Shown here one piece after another: positions 35,038 to 41,970 of a DNA stretch of 64,000 bases. Below the pieces are notes generated by a model. The model searched no databases. It was not told the origin of the DNA and worked only from the letters and a program-made list of their open reading frames with translations. Each line of letters starts with the position of its first letter. The first letter of the stretch is position 1. The position numbers and the translations under genes were made by a program. Source of the stretch: a bacterium. Lineage in GTDB: Bacteria > Krumholzibacteriota > Krumholzibacteriia > JACNKJ01. Location: contig JAAEPZ010000591.1 in the NCBI GenBank assembly GCA_024231955.1, forward strand, positions 224,453 through 288,452, written 5' to 3'.

Positions 35038-36087
35038 ATGGAGTTTCAATTCAGGGCGCTCGAACTGAAGATGATCGAACCCTTTCGGATCGCCACCCGG
35101 CGCACCGGAGGGCGGAGTTTCACCAATGTCGTCGTGAGCCTCTCCGACCCTGAGGGGCTGACTGGCGAGGGGGAGGGGCATCCCACCCTCTACTACGGTG
35201 AGACGCCGGAGATCACGCTGGCCGCGCTGGCCCACCTGCGCCGTGAACTGCCCGCCACGGATCTGGCATCCCTGACCGACGCACGGATTGCGGAGATCAT
35301 GAGCGGAGCCGATCGACTGCTGGCTGCGAACAACGCCGCCAAGGCGGCTCTGGAGGGGGCGCTTCAGGACCTGAGGGGCAAACAGCAGGGCGTGACCGTA
35401 CGGGAGGCGCTGAAGCTGGGTTCGTGCGCCGACCCCGAAACCTCCTTCACCATCGGGCTGGCGGAACCGGGCACCATGCTGGAGCTGGCCCGGACTGCAG
35501 TCGCGCGGGGCTTCGGCATTCTGAAGATCAAGGCCGGAGGGCCCGGGGCTGTGGAGCTGATCGAACGGATCCGGCTGGAGACGGGCGCCAGGATCTTCGT
35601 CGATGCCAACGGCGCCTGGACGGCCGCCGAGGCTTTGCCCATCCTGGAGCGACTGGCCATGGCCGGTGTCGAACTCGTGGAGCAACCCCTGGCGGCGGAC
35701 GATCTCGCCGGTTACCGAGCGATTGCGGCGCGCGCTCCGCTGCCGATAGTGCTGGATGAGAGTATCCGCTGTCCCCTGGATCTTGAGGTCTTCGGCGAGT
35801 ATGCCGACGGAGTGAATCTGAAGATATCAAAGCTGGGGGGGATCGGCCCCTCACTGGCGCTGGCCAGACGAGCGCAACTGATGAAACTGGACTTGATGAT
35901 GGGATGCATGGTAGAGAGCAGTCTGGGGATTGCCCAGGGATTGCAACTGGCGCCCCTGCTCAAGTGGGTTGATCTCGATGGTTTCCTGTTGGTGTCTGAG
36001 GATCCCTACCGGGGTCTGGTCGCCTCCGACGGGCGGTTGGCGCTCACGACAGAGCCGGGACTCGGCGTTCAAAGGGGAGAATCATGA
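35038..36087 (+). CDS. Enolase-superfamily dipeptide epimerase (L-Ala-D/L-Glu epimerase-like)
   Basis: The 349-residue protein has the capping domain plus barrel of the muconate-lactonising subgroup. The acid/base lysines fit 'LKIKAGG' (K163, K165) and 'LKISKLGG' (K262, K265). The metal ligands are D189 in 'DANGAW', a Glu in 'ELVEQPL', and D240 in 'LDES'. 'GCMVESSLGIAQG' is the C-terminal signature of dipeptide epimerases, which invert one residue of murein-derived dipeptides for peptidoglycan recycling. GGAGGAG precedes the ATG. It overlaps the TIGR00725-like gene by 4 nt and follows two exported proteins. Exact dipeptide specificity is not fixed by these motifs. Confidence 0.85.
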   Translation: MEFQFRALELKMIEPFRIATRRTGGRSFTNVVVSLSDPEGLTGEGEGHPTLYYGETPEITLAALAHLRRELPATDLASLTDARIAEIMSGADRLLAANNAAKAALEGALQDLRGKQQGVTVREALKLGSCADPETSFTIGLAEPGTMLELARTAVARGFGILKIKAGGPGAVELIERIRLETGARIFVDANGAWTAAEALPILERLAMAGVELVEQPLAADDLAGYRAIAARAPLPIVLDESIRCPLDLEVFGEYADGVNLKISKLGGIGPSLALARRAQLMKLDLMMGCMVESSLGIAQGLQLAPLLKWVDLDGFLLVSEDPYRGLVASDGRLALTTEPGLGVQRGES

Positions 36088-36587
36088 AGCAGCGACAAGT
36101 GGCCATAATCGGAGATGCGGATGCCAGTCCCGAAGCTCTGGTTTTCGCCGAAGAGCTGGGTCGGGTGATCGCCCGTAACGGCTGGGTTCTGATATCCGGC
36201 GGTCGGGACGGTGTGATGGAGGCTGCGAGCAAGGGTTGCACCGAAGAGGGGGGGATTGCCATCGGCATCCTGCCCACGGACGACTACAGCAGCGGCAATG
36301 ACCACTGCCAGGTGCTTCTGCCCACGGGCCTGGGCTGGACACGCAACAGCCTGAACGCGTTGTCGGGCGACGTGGTCGTGGCTATCGGCGGCAGAGCGGG
36401 AACCCTGACCGAGATGGCCTTCGCCTGGAGCTTCAACAAGCCCGTGCTGGCGGTGACCGGTCTGGGGGGCTGGAGCGACCGCCTGGCCGGTCGTCCGATC
36501 GATGACCGTCGCGACGATGTCCTGATACCTGTGGCGACACCAGCGGCGGCAGAGGCCGAACTCGTCAGAATCTTGAACTGCAGTTGA
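36084..36587 (+). CDS. TIGR00725-like Rossmann protein
   Basis: The 167-residue protein has the nucleotide-binding Rossmann fold related to LOG/lysine decarboxylase-like proteins and DprA. 'VAIIGDADASPEAL' opens the fold, followed by 'WVLISGGRDGVMEAASKGC' and the phosphate-binding 'AIGGRAGTLTEMAFAWSFNKPV'. It lacks the PGGxGTxxE exact form of LOG phosphoribohydrolases, so cytokinin-like activity should not be assumed. It starts inside the epimerase stop (ATGA). TIGR00725 proteins are common, small and poorly characterised; a nucleotide ligand is likely. Confidence 0.8.
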   Translation: MKQRQVAIIGDADASPEALVFAEELGRVIARNGWVLISGGRDGVMEAASKGCTEEGGIAIGILPTDDYSSGNDHCQVLLPTGLGWTRNSLNALSGDVVVAIGGRAGTLTEMAFAWSFNKPVLAVTGLGGWSDRLAGRPIDDRRDDVLIPVATPAAAEAELVRILNCS

Positions 36588-36600
36588 ATTCCGGAGGATG

Positions 36601-37863
36601 ATGACTCAACCACGGATAACGGAGGTCTCGCTCAAGGAGATGTCCCCCCGGCTGTTATGGGTCGGGCTGGTTGGCGGTTTGCTTCTCCGCTTGCTGTTCT
36701 GGATTGTGCTGGGGGACAAGCTTCCGGTTCACGGCTACGAATCGGGTGTGATCTCCGATAACGTCGTTGCCGGGCGCGGCTACTTCATGCCCTTCTATTA
36801 CTGCGACGTGCCTATCCGCAGTTTTATCCCGCCCCTCTACCCGATGCTGATGGCCCTGTTCAAAATGATCACGCCGCACTGGGTGACCTGTCTCCGCATA
36901 CTTCAGATCGTCGCCTCCCTGGGCAACGCCCTGCTGGCGGCCTCCCTGGCGGGGCGCTGGTTCGGTCGCAGGGCGATGAACTGGAGTTATCTGCTGGTGC
37001 TCCTGTATCCGGTGTTCGCGGTGTACTGCCTGTCGATTTTCTCGACGACATTCATCATGACCTTCGCTCTGATCCTGATGAACATTATGGATCGCATCGA
37101 CGGGCCGCAGCCCATACGGCTGGGCGCCAAGATCGGTCTGATCCACGGGTTGGCGATTCTCACATCACCTCCTCTGGCTCTGCTTGGTGTCCTGTTTCTG
37201 TTTCGGTTGTGGCGGTTCCGGAGCCCCGGGCGTCTGAAACGGACCGTGGCCTACCTCGTGGTGCTGGGGTTGGTGTGGAGCCCCTGGATCATCCGCAACT
37301 TCCAGGTTCACGGGACGCTGATGCTCACGAGTACCAACGGCGGCTTCAATTTCATGGTGGGCAACAACCCCTATGCCGCCGGCTATACCTGGGGGGATTT
37401 CACCGAGGAGGAGAATTTCTGGAAGGTGGTCGATCGCAGCAGCGTCGAAAGACTGTCCGAACCGGAGCTGGAGGCCTGGTTCTATCAACGGGCGCTGAGC
37501 TACATCCAGGATGATCCGCTCCACTACCTGAAGCTCCTCTTCAAAAAGGCCTATTACTTCTGGTGGTGTCGGGATGTGAGCCGTTTCGGCTATCCCACGG
37601 TCTGGAGTCAGGCCTACCAGATGATCTACGGATTATTCCTCCCCTTCATCATTCTGGGCATCTGGTCCTGGCGCTGGCGTTGGCGACGGCTTCTGCCCGC
37701 TTTTTTCCTGTTCATCGAGTACACTTGCCTCTATTCTGCCTACTTCGTGCGTAGCCGATTCCGCTGGGAGATAGAACCGATTCTACTTATCTTCGCCGTA
37801 GTCGGCTGGTTCGAGGTCGCCAGACTGTTACGGAGCAACAAGAAGCGGGGGAGTTCAGCATGA
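36601..37863 (+). CDS. GT39/ArnT-like membrane glycosyltransferase
   Basis: The 420-residue integral membrane protein has about ten helices. The first extracytoplasmic loop contains 'VISDNVVAGRGYF' and 'IPPLYPMLMALF', the shape of lipid-phosphate-sugar glycosyltransferases (dolichyl-phosphate mannosyltransferase/ArnT clan), which move a sugar from polyprenyl phosphate to a lipid or protein on the outer face. Two ATGs are adjacent; GGAGG touches the first and lies 3 nt from the second, so the second is used here. It is followed by the DUF212 gene with a 4-nt overlap. Acceptor and sugar are unknown. Confidence 0.75.
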   Translation: MTQPRITEVSLKEMSPRLLWVGLVGGLLLRLLFWIVLGDKLPVHGYESGVISDNVVAGRGYFMPFYYCDVPIRSFIPPLYPMLMALFKMITPHWVTCLRILQIVASLGNALLAASLAGRWFGRRAMNWSYLLVLLYPVFAVYCLSIFSTTFIMTFALILMNIMDRIDGPQPIRLGAKIGLIHGLAILTSPPLALLGVLFLFRLWRFRSPGRLKRTVAYLVVLGLVWSPWIIRNFQVHGTLMLTSTNGGFNFMVGNNPYAAGYTWGDFTEEENFWKVVDRSSVERLSEPELEAWFYQRALSYIQDDPLHYLKLLFKKAYYFWWCRDVSRFGYPTVWSQAYQMIYGLFLPFIILGIWSWRWRWRRLLPAFFLFIEYTCLYSAYFVRSRFRWEIEPILLIFAVVGWFEVARLLRSNKKRGSSA

Positions 37864-38282
37864 TGCATCCCATTCTGTGGGCGGCTTTTCTGGGTGCCTT
37901 CACAGCTCAGGCGCTGAAAGTGATTTATGAGAGTATCCGCGAAAAGCGTCTGATGCTCTACCGGTTCTTCGAGACCGGCGGAATGCCCAGCAGCCATACG
38001 GCAGCCGTCACCGCCCTGGCTGTAGGGGCCGGCCGGGTTGAGGGTTTCGACTCGCCCCTGTTCGCAATCTGTCTGGTATTCAGTCTCTATTTCGTCCTTG
38101 AGGCCACGGGTCTCCGGCAGGAGGTGGGCAAGCAGGCCCGGGTCCTCAACGAGATCCTCGATGAGCTTATCGATTCCCACCATTTCGCACGCGAACGTTT
38201 CAAGGAGCTGCTCGGTCACACCTGGAGCGAGGTCGCAGGCGGCTTCGTGCTGGGATTGGTGATCACCATCCTAATTGTCTGA
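37860..38282 (+). CDS. Divergent PAP2-family membrane protein (DUF212)
   Basis: The 140-residue protein has about four membrane helices. 'ETGGMPSSHTAAVTAL' is the acid-phosphatase-like signature of this divergent PAP2 group. 'TGLRQEVGKQARVLNEI' and 'LLGHTWSEVAGGFVLGL' complete the family pattern; the last His is the second catalytic position. PAP2-type enzymes remove phosphate from lipids such as undecaprenyl pyrophosphate or phosphatidate; this subgroup is uncharacterised. The start overlaps the glycosyltransferase stop by 4 nt, which suggests lipid-carrier metabolism as the link. It ends the operon. Confidence 0.85.
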   Translation: MMHPILWAAFLGAFTAQALKVIYESIREKRLMLYRFFETGGMPSSHTAAVTALAVGAGRVEGFDSPLFAICLVFSLYFVLEATGLRQEVGKQARVLNEILDELIDSHHFARERFKELLGHTWSEVAGGFVLGLVITILIV

Positions 38283-38371
38283 GAAAAATTACTTTACAAT
38301 ATCTCGTAGTGCGTTGATGATCCCATCCACGACATCTATCGGTTTGTCTGAGTATTTCTGACAACAAACGC

Positions 38372-38401
38372 TTGACAGAATTGTTACCTTCTTGAAATGA
38401 T
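38372..38401 (+). promoter_or_regulatory. Candidate promoter of the ParA-CBM48 operon
   Basis: A perfect TTGACA (38372-38377) is followed after 18 nt by AATGAT (38396-38401, 4 of 6). The surrounding 205-nt gap is AT-richer than the genes. The leader to the ATG at 38488 would be about 80 nt. Confidence 0.4.
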
Positions 38402-38487
38402 CCGTTTCAAGAGCATCTGGTAGCGGTTGTGAAGACGCTGCGAGGTTTTTGAAGGGGAAGTTCTCATCCGGCTCGGGAGGTTTCAGG

Positions 38488-39567
38488 ATGAAAGTATTGG
38501 CAGTCGTGAATCAAAAGGGTGGATGTGGGAAAACTACTCTCGCTATTCACCTTGCGGCAGCCTGGGCGAAAGAGGGATTCAGGGTTCTGCTGGTCGATCT
38601 CGATCCACAGGGACACGCTTCGTTGGGTCTGGGAATTCATGCTGAAGAGCAGGATCTGGGCACATATGATTTCCTTTTGGACCCGACTGTGAACATTGGG
38701 GACATGGTCGTCGGTGTCGAGAAAAATCTGGATGTCGTACCCAGCGGTATCATCCTGTCGGCGGCGGAGCAGGAGCTGGCCAGACAGCCGGGCAGAGAGA
38801 GCAAGCTGATCTCGGCAATCCTCAGGCACGCCGATGACTATGACTGGGTAGTTGTCGATACGGCGCCCTCCGTCGGTCTGCTTACCTTTAACGCGTTGGT
38901 GGCGGCCGACTCTCTGCTCGTTCCTGTGGACAGCAGCACATTCACGCTGCACGGCCTCGAAAAGATCCTGGAGACACTCGAGGTTCTGGAGGAGGAGACC
39001 CACAAGCGCCCCCCCTGTTTTGTCGTCGCGAATCAATTCGATCGTCGTACCCTGTTCAGCAATGAACTCTATGAGGATCTGGCGTCGCGCAATCGCATTC
39101 ACCTTCTGGAGAGCAGAATCCGCTCCAGCGTGAAGGTGAAGATGGCGGCCGCGGGTGGTGTGCCGGTAATGAGTCTGTCCAAGGCCGGGCCGATCCGTCT
39201 GGATTTCGAAAATCTGGCCGAGGAGCTGTGGAACAGGTTGACCGAACTCAACGTCAAGCGCGATGAGGAGATGGAGAAGCTGATCCTGGGGCCGCAGCCG
39301 TGCGCCGAGGGTATCCGCTTCATACTCAACGCTCCCGACGCTGGGGAGGTTTACCTGACCGGCGATTTCAATCACTGGAATCCCGGGGGGATCCCGCTGG
39401 AGAAAAGCGTTGATCAACCAGGTGTCTGGACTGTGGTACTCCCACTTATTCCCGGCAATTACGAATATCGATACATCATCGACGGCCAGTGGCTGACCGA
39501 CCCGGGTCATTCACAGACCATCGTCGACGAGATGGGCCTGGAAAACTCGCTACTCGTCGTCAGCTAG
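38488..39567 (+). CDS. ParA ATPase fused to an AMPK/CBM48-type glycogen-binding domain
   Basis: The 359-residue protein starts at ATG 38488, 7 nt after GGGAGG. Residues 1 to about 255 are a complete ParA/Soj ATPase: deviant Walker A 'QKGGCGKTT' (K10, K15), 'LLVDLDPQGHAS', 'VVVDTAPSVGLLT' and 'VDSSTFTLHGLEK'. After a short linker, residues 271-359 match the AMPK-beta glycogen-binding/CBM48 fold: 'EVYLTGDFNHWNP', 'YEYRYIIDGQW' and 'EMGLENSLLVV'. By alignment from memory to AMPK-beta1, sugar contacts W100, K126, W133 and N150 correspond to W297, R328, W335 and N353. ParA proteins form ATP-dependent dimers that bind DNA or membranes and move cargo. A glycan-binding tail suggests a polysaccharide cargo; this function is inferred. 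It leads a four-gene unit. Confidence 0.88.
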   Translation: MKVLAVVNQKGGCGKTTLAIHLAAAWAKEGFRVLLVDLDPQGHASLGLGIHAEEQDLGTYDFLLDPTVNIGDMVVGVEKNLDVVPSGIILSAAEQELARQPGRESKLISAILRHADDYDWVVVDTAPSVGLLTFNALVAADSLLVPVDSSTFTLHGLEKILETLEVLEEETHKRPPCFVVANQFDRRTLFSNELYEDLASRNRIHLLESRIRSSVKVKMAAAGGVPVMSLSKAGPIRLDFENLAEELWNRLTELNVKRDEEMEKLILGPQPCAEGIRFILNAPDAGEVYLTGDFNHWNPGGIPLEKSVDQPGVWTVVLPLIPGNYEYRYIIDGQWLTDPGHSQTIVDEMGLENSLLVVS

Positions 39568-39588
39568 CAGCAGCCAGGAGTTATCGCT

Positions 39589-40332
39589 ATGGCCGTTCCG
39601 GAAATTTCCGGCCGGAAGAGGCAGCACATCCGCAGTATCGGGCACTATTTCCTGAGCGGTGCGGAGCGTGAGGAGGAGAAAACGAGGAGAGCGACCTATC
39701 GGACCGTGATGATTTGCGGCAGTCCGGGGTCGCCATGGTTACTGCCCTTCGCCGTCAATCTGGCTCTGGCAGCCAGTATGGAGGGGGAGGGGACGATCCT
39801 CGCCATGCCCCGGGGGAAGGTCCCCATCGCAGCCCGACTTCTGGGCGCATCACCATTGAAGCTCGGTATCGATCTCAGACGGGATGACCATGAGGTTGTC
39901 CTGCAGCCCCAGGCCAATCTCTATCTCGTCCCCATTCCGCTACTCAGTCTGGTCAGTGAACACCCCGGACAGCAATGGCTGTTTCAGTTCGACTACACCC
40001 GGCGCGGGCGCGGAGTCTGGCTCTATCTGGAGGAGGGCAAATCGGGCGCGGCTTACAGGGATCCGCGTCTGCACAAGGGCGATCCTCTCTATATCCTGGG
40101 ACGCGATCATCAGCCCGCACCCCGCCGCGGGGCGGGTGGGATCTGGGGACGCCTTCCGGCCAATCTGCTGATCAATCCGACTCGACCGGCCTGGCCCGCG
40201 CTGCTGTCCGGTCCGGAGCAGACCCGCAGGCAGTATGCGGGCTATCTGCAGGCTCTCAGGCGCGTATGTCCGGTATCGGAGGAGGCGGGTGCCGGTCCGA
40301 TCTCCAACATGGCCCGAATGACTCGAGGGTAG
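39589..40332 (+). CDS. Putative degenerate ParA/MinD-like protein without a P-loop
   Basis: The 247-residue protein has no family I recognise outright, but residues about 38-110 follow the ParA/MinD layout: 'RTVMICGSPGSPWLLPFAVNLALAAS' occupies the place of the Walker A strand-loop-helix, 'GTILAMPRGKVPIAARLLG' that of the switch region, and 'QANLYLVPIPLLSLV' that of the strand reading NLDVVPSG in the upstream ParA. The GKGGxGKT phosphate loop is replaced by GSPGSPWL, so ATP binding should be lost. After about residue 130 it diverges and has a proline-rich basic end. AGGAG lies 8 nt before the ATG, 21 nt after parA-CBM48. It may be a pseudo-ATPase partner. The relationship is my alignment by eye. 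Confidence 0.55.
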   Translation: MAVPEISGRKRQHIRSIGHYFLSGAEREEEKTRRATYRTVMICGSPGSPWLLPFAVNLALAASMEGEGTILAMPRGKVPIAARLLGASPLKLGIDLRRDDHEVVLQPQANLYLVPIPLLSLVSEHPGQQWLFQFDYTRRGRGVWLYLEEGKSGAAYRDPRLHKGDPLYILGRDHQPAPRRGAGGIWGRLPANLLINPTRPAWPALLSGPEQTRRQYAGYLQALRRVCPVSEEAGAGPISNMARMTRG

Positions 40333-40334
40333 AC

Positions 40335-40658
40335 GTGAAACCCGATATGGCCCAGAGCAGCGAGAATGGATTCATGGAGCCGGTCGTCGCCGTTCTCCTG
40401 CGTCGTTTCGATATTCAGCTACGACAGCTGGACTCCGACATCGAGTTGAAATCCGATCCTCTCCGACGCACCTACAGAATAGGTGATCGGAATCTGGCGG
40501 TTCTGTCCCTCTATCGCGATCTGTTCCGGCTGCGAACCGGGAGCAACCCCTGCTGGGAAGCGCGCATTAAAAATCCTGAGGAGGCGCTGGATGGCCTGTC
40601 CCGCGTCTTCGACTACTACTGGCAGCTGATGGCCCAAGAGAGGAGAGAGACCTGTTGA
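40335..40658 (+). CDS. Small cytoplasmic protein of unknown function (107 aa)
   Basis: The coding region starts at GTG 40335, 5 nt after GAGGG and 2 nt after the preceding stop. The product is 107 residues, has no signal or membrane segment, and is charged and helical in look ('LRRFDIQLRQLDSDIELKSD', 'ALDGLSRVFDYYWQLM'). It ends in TTGA, overlapping the start of the exported protein gene. I recognise no family. Its tight placement within the ParA-CBM48 unit suggests a small adaptor, perhaps helical and self-associating, but nothing in the sequence proves it. An in-frame ATG 12 nt downstream is a weaker start. Confidence 0.6.
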   Translation: MKPDMAQSSENGFMEPVVAVLLRRFDIQLRQLDSDIELKSDPLRRTYRIGDRNLAVLSLYRDLFRLRTGSNPCWEARIKNPEEALDGLSRVFDYYWQLMAQERRETC

Positions 40659-41788
40659 AACGCTTTCTGACCGCGATCCTGCTAACCTCCATTCTGATCA
40701 GCTCCGCGCAGGCTGAATCGGCGGATCTGCTCAGTGACTGGGCTGCGGTCGGGGATGAAATACCGTCACCTGAGGATTCACGTCCCCTTTCGACTCTGTT
40801 CATGGAGTGGGGCTATCTGTCCGATTGGGTGCGGAGCGAACTCCGCGGGACGGACACGGCGGAGTTGCCCGGGCGCTGGGCCCGTTTGCATGATCTGCGT
40901 CATGAGGATGATCCTCTCCCCGTGTGGCGGAGGCAGAGAGTGCGCCGCGGAGTGTGTCTCTTCGAGCGTCTCGCCCCATCTCCAGCGGAGCTGGAATCCT
41001 TTTGCGATAGTCTCCTCACCCACCGCTTCAATCCCGAGGCGGTGGTGATCGAGGGTATTCTCATCGGTTTTCTCCTTCAGGAGAGGGCTCTGCCCGGTTG
41101 CGGCGAAGATGGCGATCCGGCTCGCCATCTCAGCGGTGCACTTGGGCCCATACCCGGCAGAAACCTGGTTGAGCTCAAGGAGGGACAGGACTATGCCCAG
41201 CTGTTCTTCGATGCCGAGTTGGATATCGAGCGCCACCGTCTGAAGCAGTTGGAGCGGGTGCGTGAATTCCTCGCTGAGCCGGGATTGCTGATCTCCCTGA
41301 AATACGGATACCACAAGATCAGGGATCTGGAGAGTGCGGTTGCCCCCGAGAGAGTCGATGAGAAGCACTGGATTTATCCGGCGGGTGTGACCATTGACTG
41401 GGGTAGCGGTCGCCGTTACGAGGTAACCGACCTGGCGGTTCTCCACAATCCGACGCAGCACCTTTTTCAGATCAAGGAGAGCAGGCCGCGCATCCGGCTC
41501 ATGCATAACGACGAGCGGATCAGTTCCGAATTCGGGGAGTACGAACTCAGCGGCTCCTATGTTCTCGAGACGGACCATCTCACAATGGTCATCGATGGGG
41601 GACGTTACCGACGCGATGATGACGAACTCCGGATCTGGTGGCCCGGGAGTTTCTTCGCCTCAAACAAGAGCGGCCTTTTGATGGCTCTGCTCATTCTGAT
41701 CGTGATCATGATTCTTCTCGCCAATATCCAGCGCCAAAAGCGTGCGCTGGCCAGACCCATCAAGATCAGACGCAAACCGAAATTATAG
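40655..41788 (+). CDS. Exported, C-terminally membrane-anchored protein with basic tail
   Basis: The 377-residue protein starts at TTG 40655, which overlaps the previous stop and follows AGGAG by 9 nt. A signal peptide (MKRFLTAILL to 'SSAQA') is followed by about 315 exported residues, mixed helical then beta-rich ('GVTIDWGSGRRYEVTDLAV', 'YELSGSYVLETDHLTMVID'). A single membrane segment spans about residues 340-359 ('GLLMALLILIVIMILLANI'), followed by an 18-residue tail with nine Lys/Arg that would face the cytoplasm. No family is recognised. The topology fits a membrane receptor or anchor whose cytoplasmic tail touches the ParA-type proteins encoded upstream; this is inference. The operon ends here. 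Confidence 0.7.
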   Translation: MKRFLTAILLTSILISSAQAESADLLSDWAAVGDEIPSPEDSRPLSTLFMEWGYLSDWVRSELRGTDTAELPGRWARLHDLRHEDDPLPVWRRQRVRRGVCLFERLAPSPAELESFCDSLLTHRFNPEAVVIEGILIGFLLQERALPGCGEDGDPARHLSGALGPIPGRNLVELKEGQDYAQLFFDAELDIERHRLKQLERVREFLAEPGLLISLKYGYHKIRDLESAVAPERVDEKHWIYPAGVTIDWGSGRRYEVTDLAVLHNPTQHLFQIKESRPRIRLMHNDERISSEFGEYELSGSYVLETDHLTMVIDGGRYRRDDDELRIWWPGSFFASNKSGLLMALLILIVIMILLANIQRQKRALARPIKIRRKPKL

Positions 41789-41903
41789 AGTCGCTGCCGC
41801 CCGCAGTCGTCCCCGGTTTACATAAGCGCAATGTGCACCACGGCTTGTTCCCCATGTATCTTTGATTACTAGACATCCCATCAGTTCTGCGGCATGATCT
41901 GCG

Positions 41904-41958
41904 TCCGGGCGCAAAGTCCGGATGTTGGACACCCAGCCACGCAACAGGACGCAAGTCC
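41904..41958 (+). promoter_or_regulatory. Structured leader upstream of tldD
   Basis: TCCGG (41904-41908) pairs with CCGGA (41918-41922), and GGAC/GTCC (41947-41958) closes a GCAA tetraloop 12 nt before the tldD ATG. Both hairpins expose a CGCAA(A)G motif. This could be an RNA regulatory element; no known class fits well. Confidence 0.35.
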
Positions 41959-41970
41959 CAGGGGGTGATT

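Noticed and set aside
34003..35685. 560-codon minus-strand frame across the propeller/epimerase junction
   Set aside because: It crosses two real genes on the other strand and matches no family.
41890..41970. c-di-GMP (GEMM) riboswitch before tldD
   Set aside because: The CGCAAAG string recalls the class, but the second half and the tetraloop-receptor arrangement of that riboswitch are not present.
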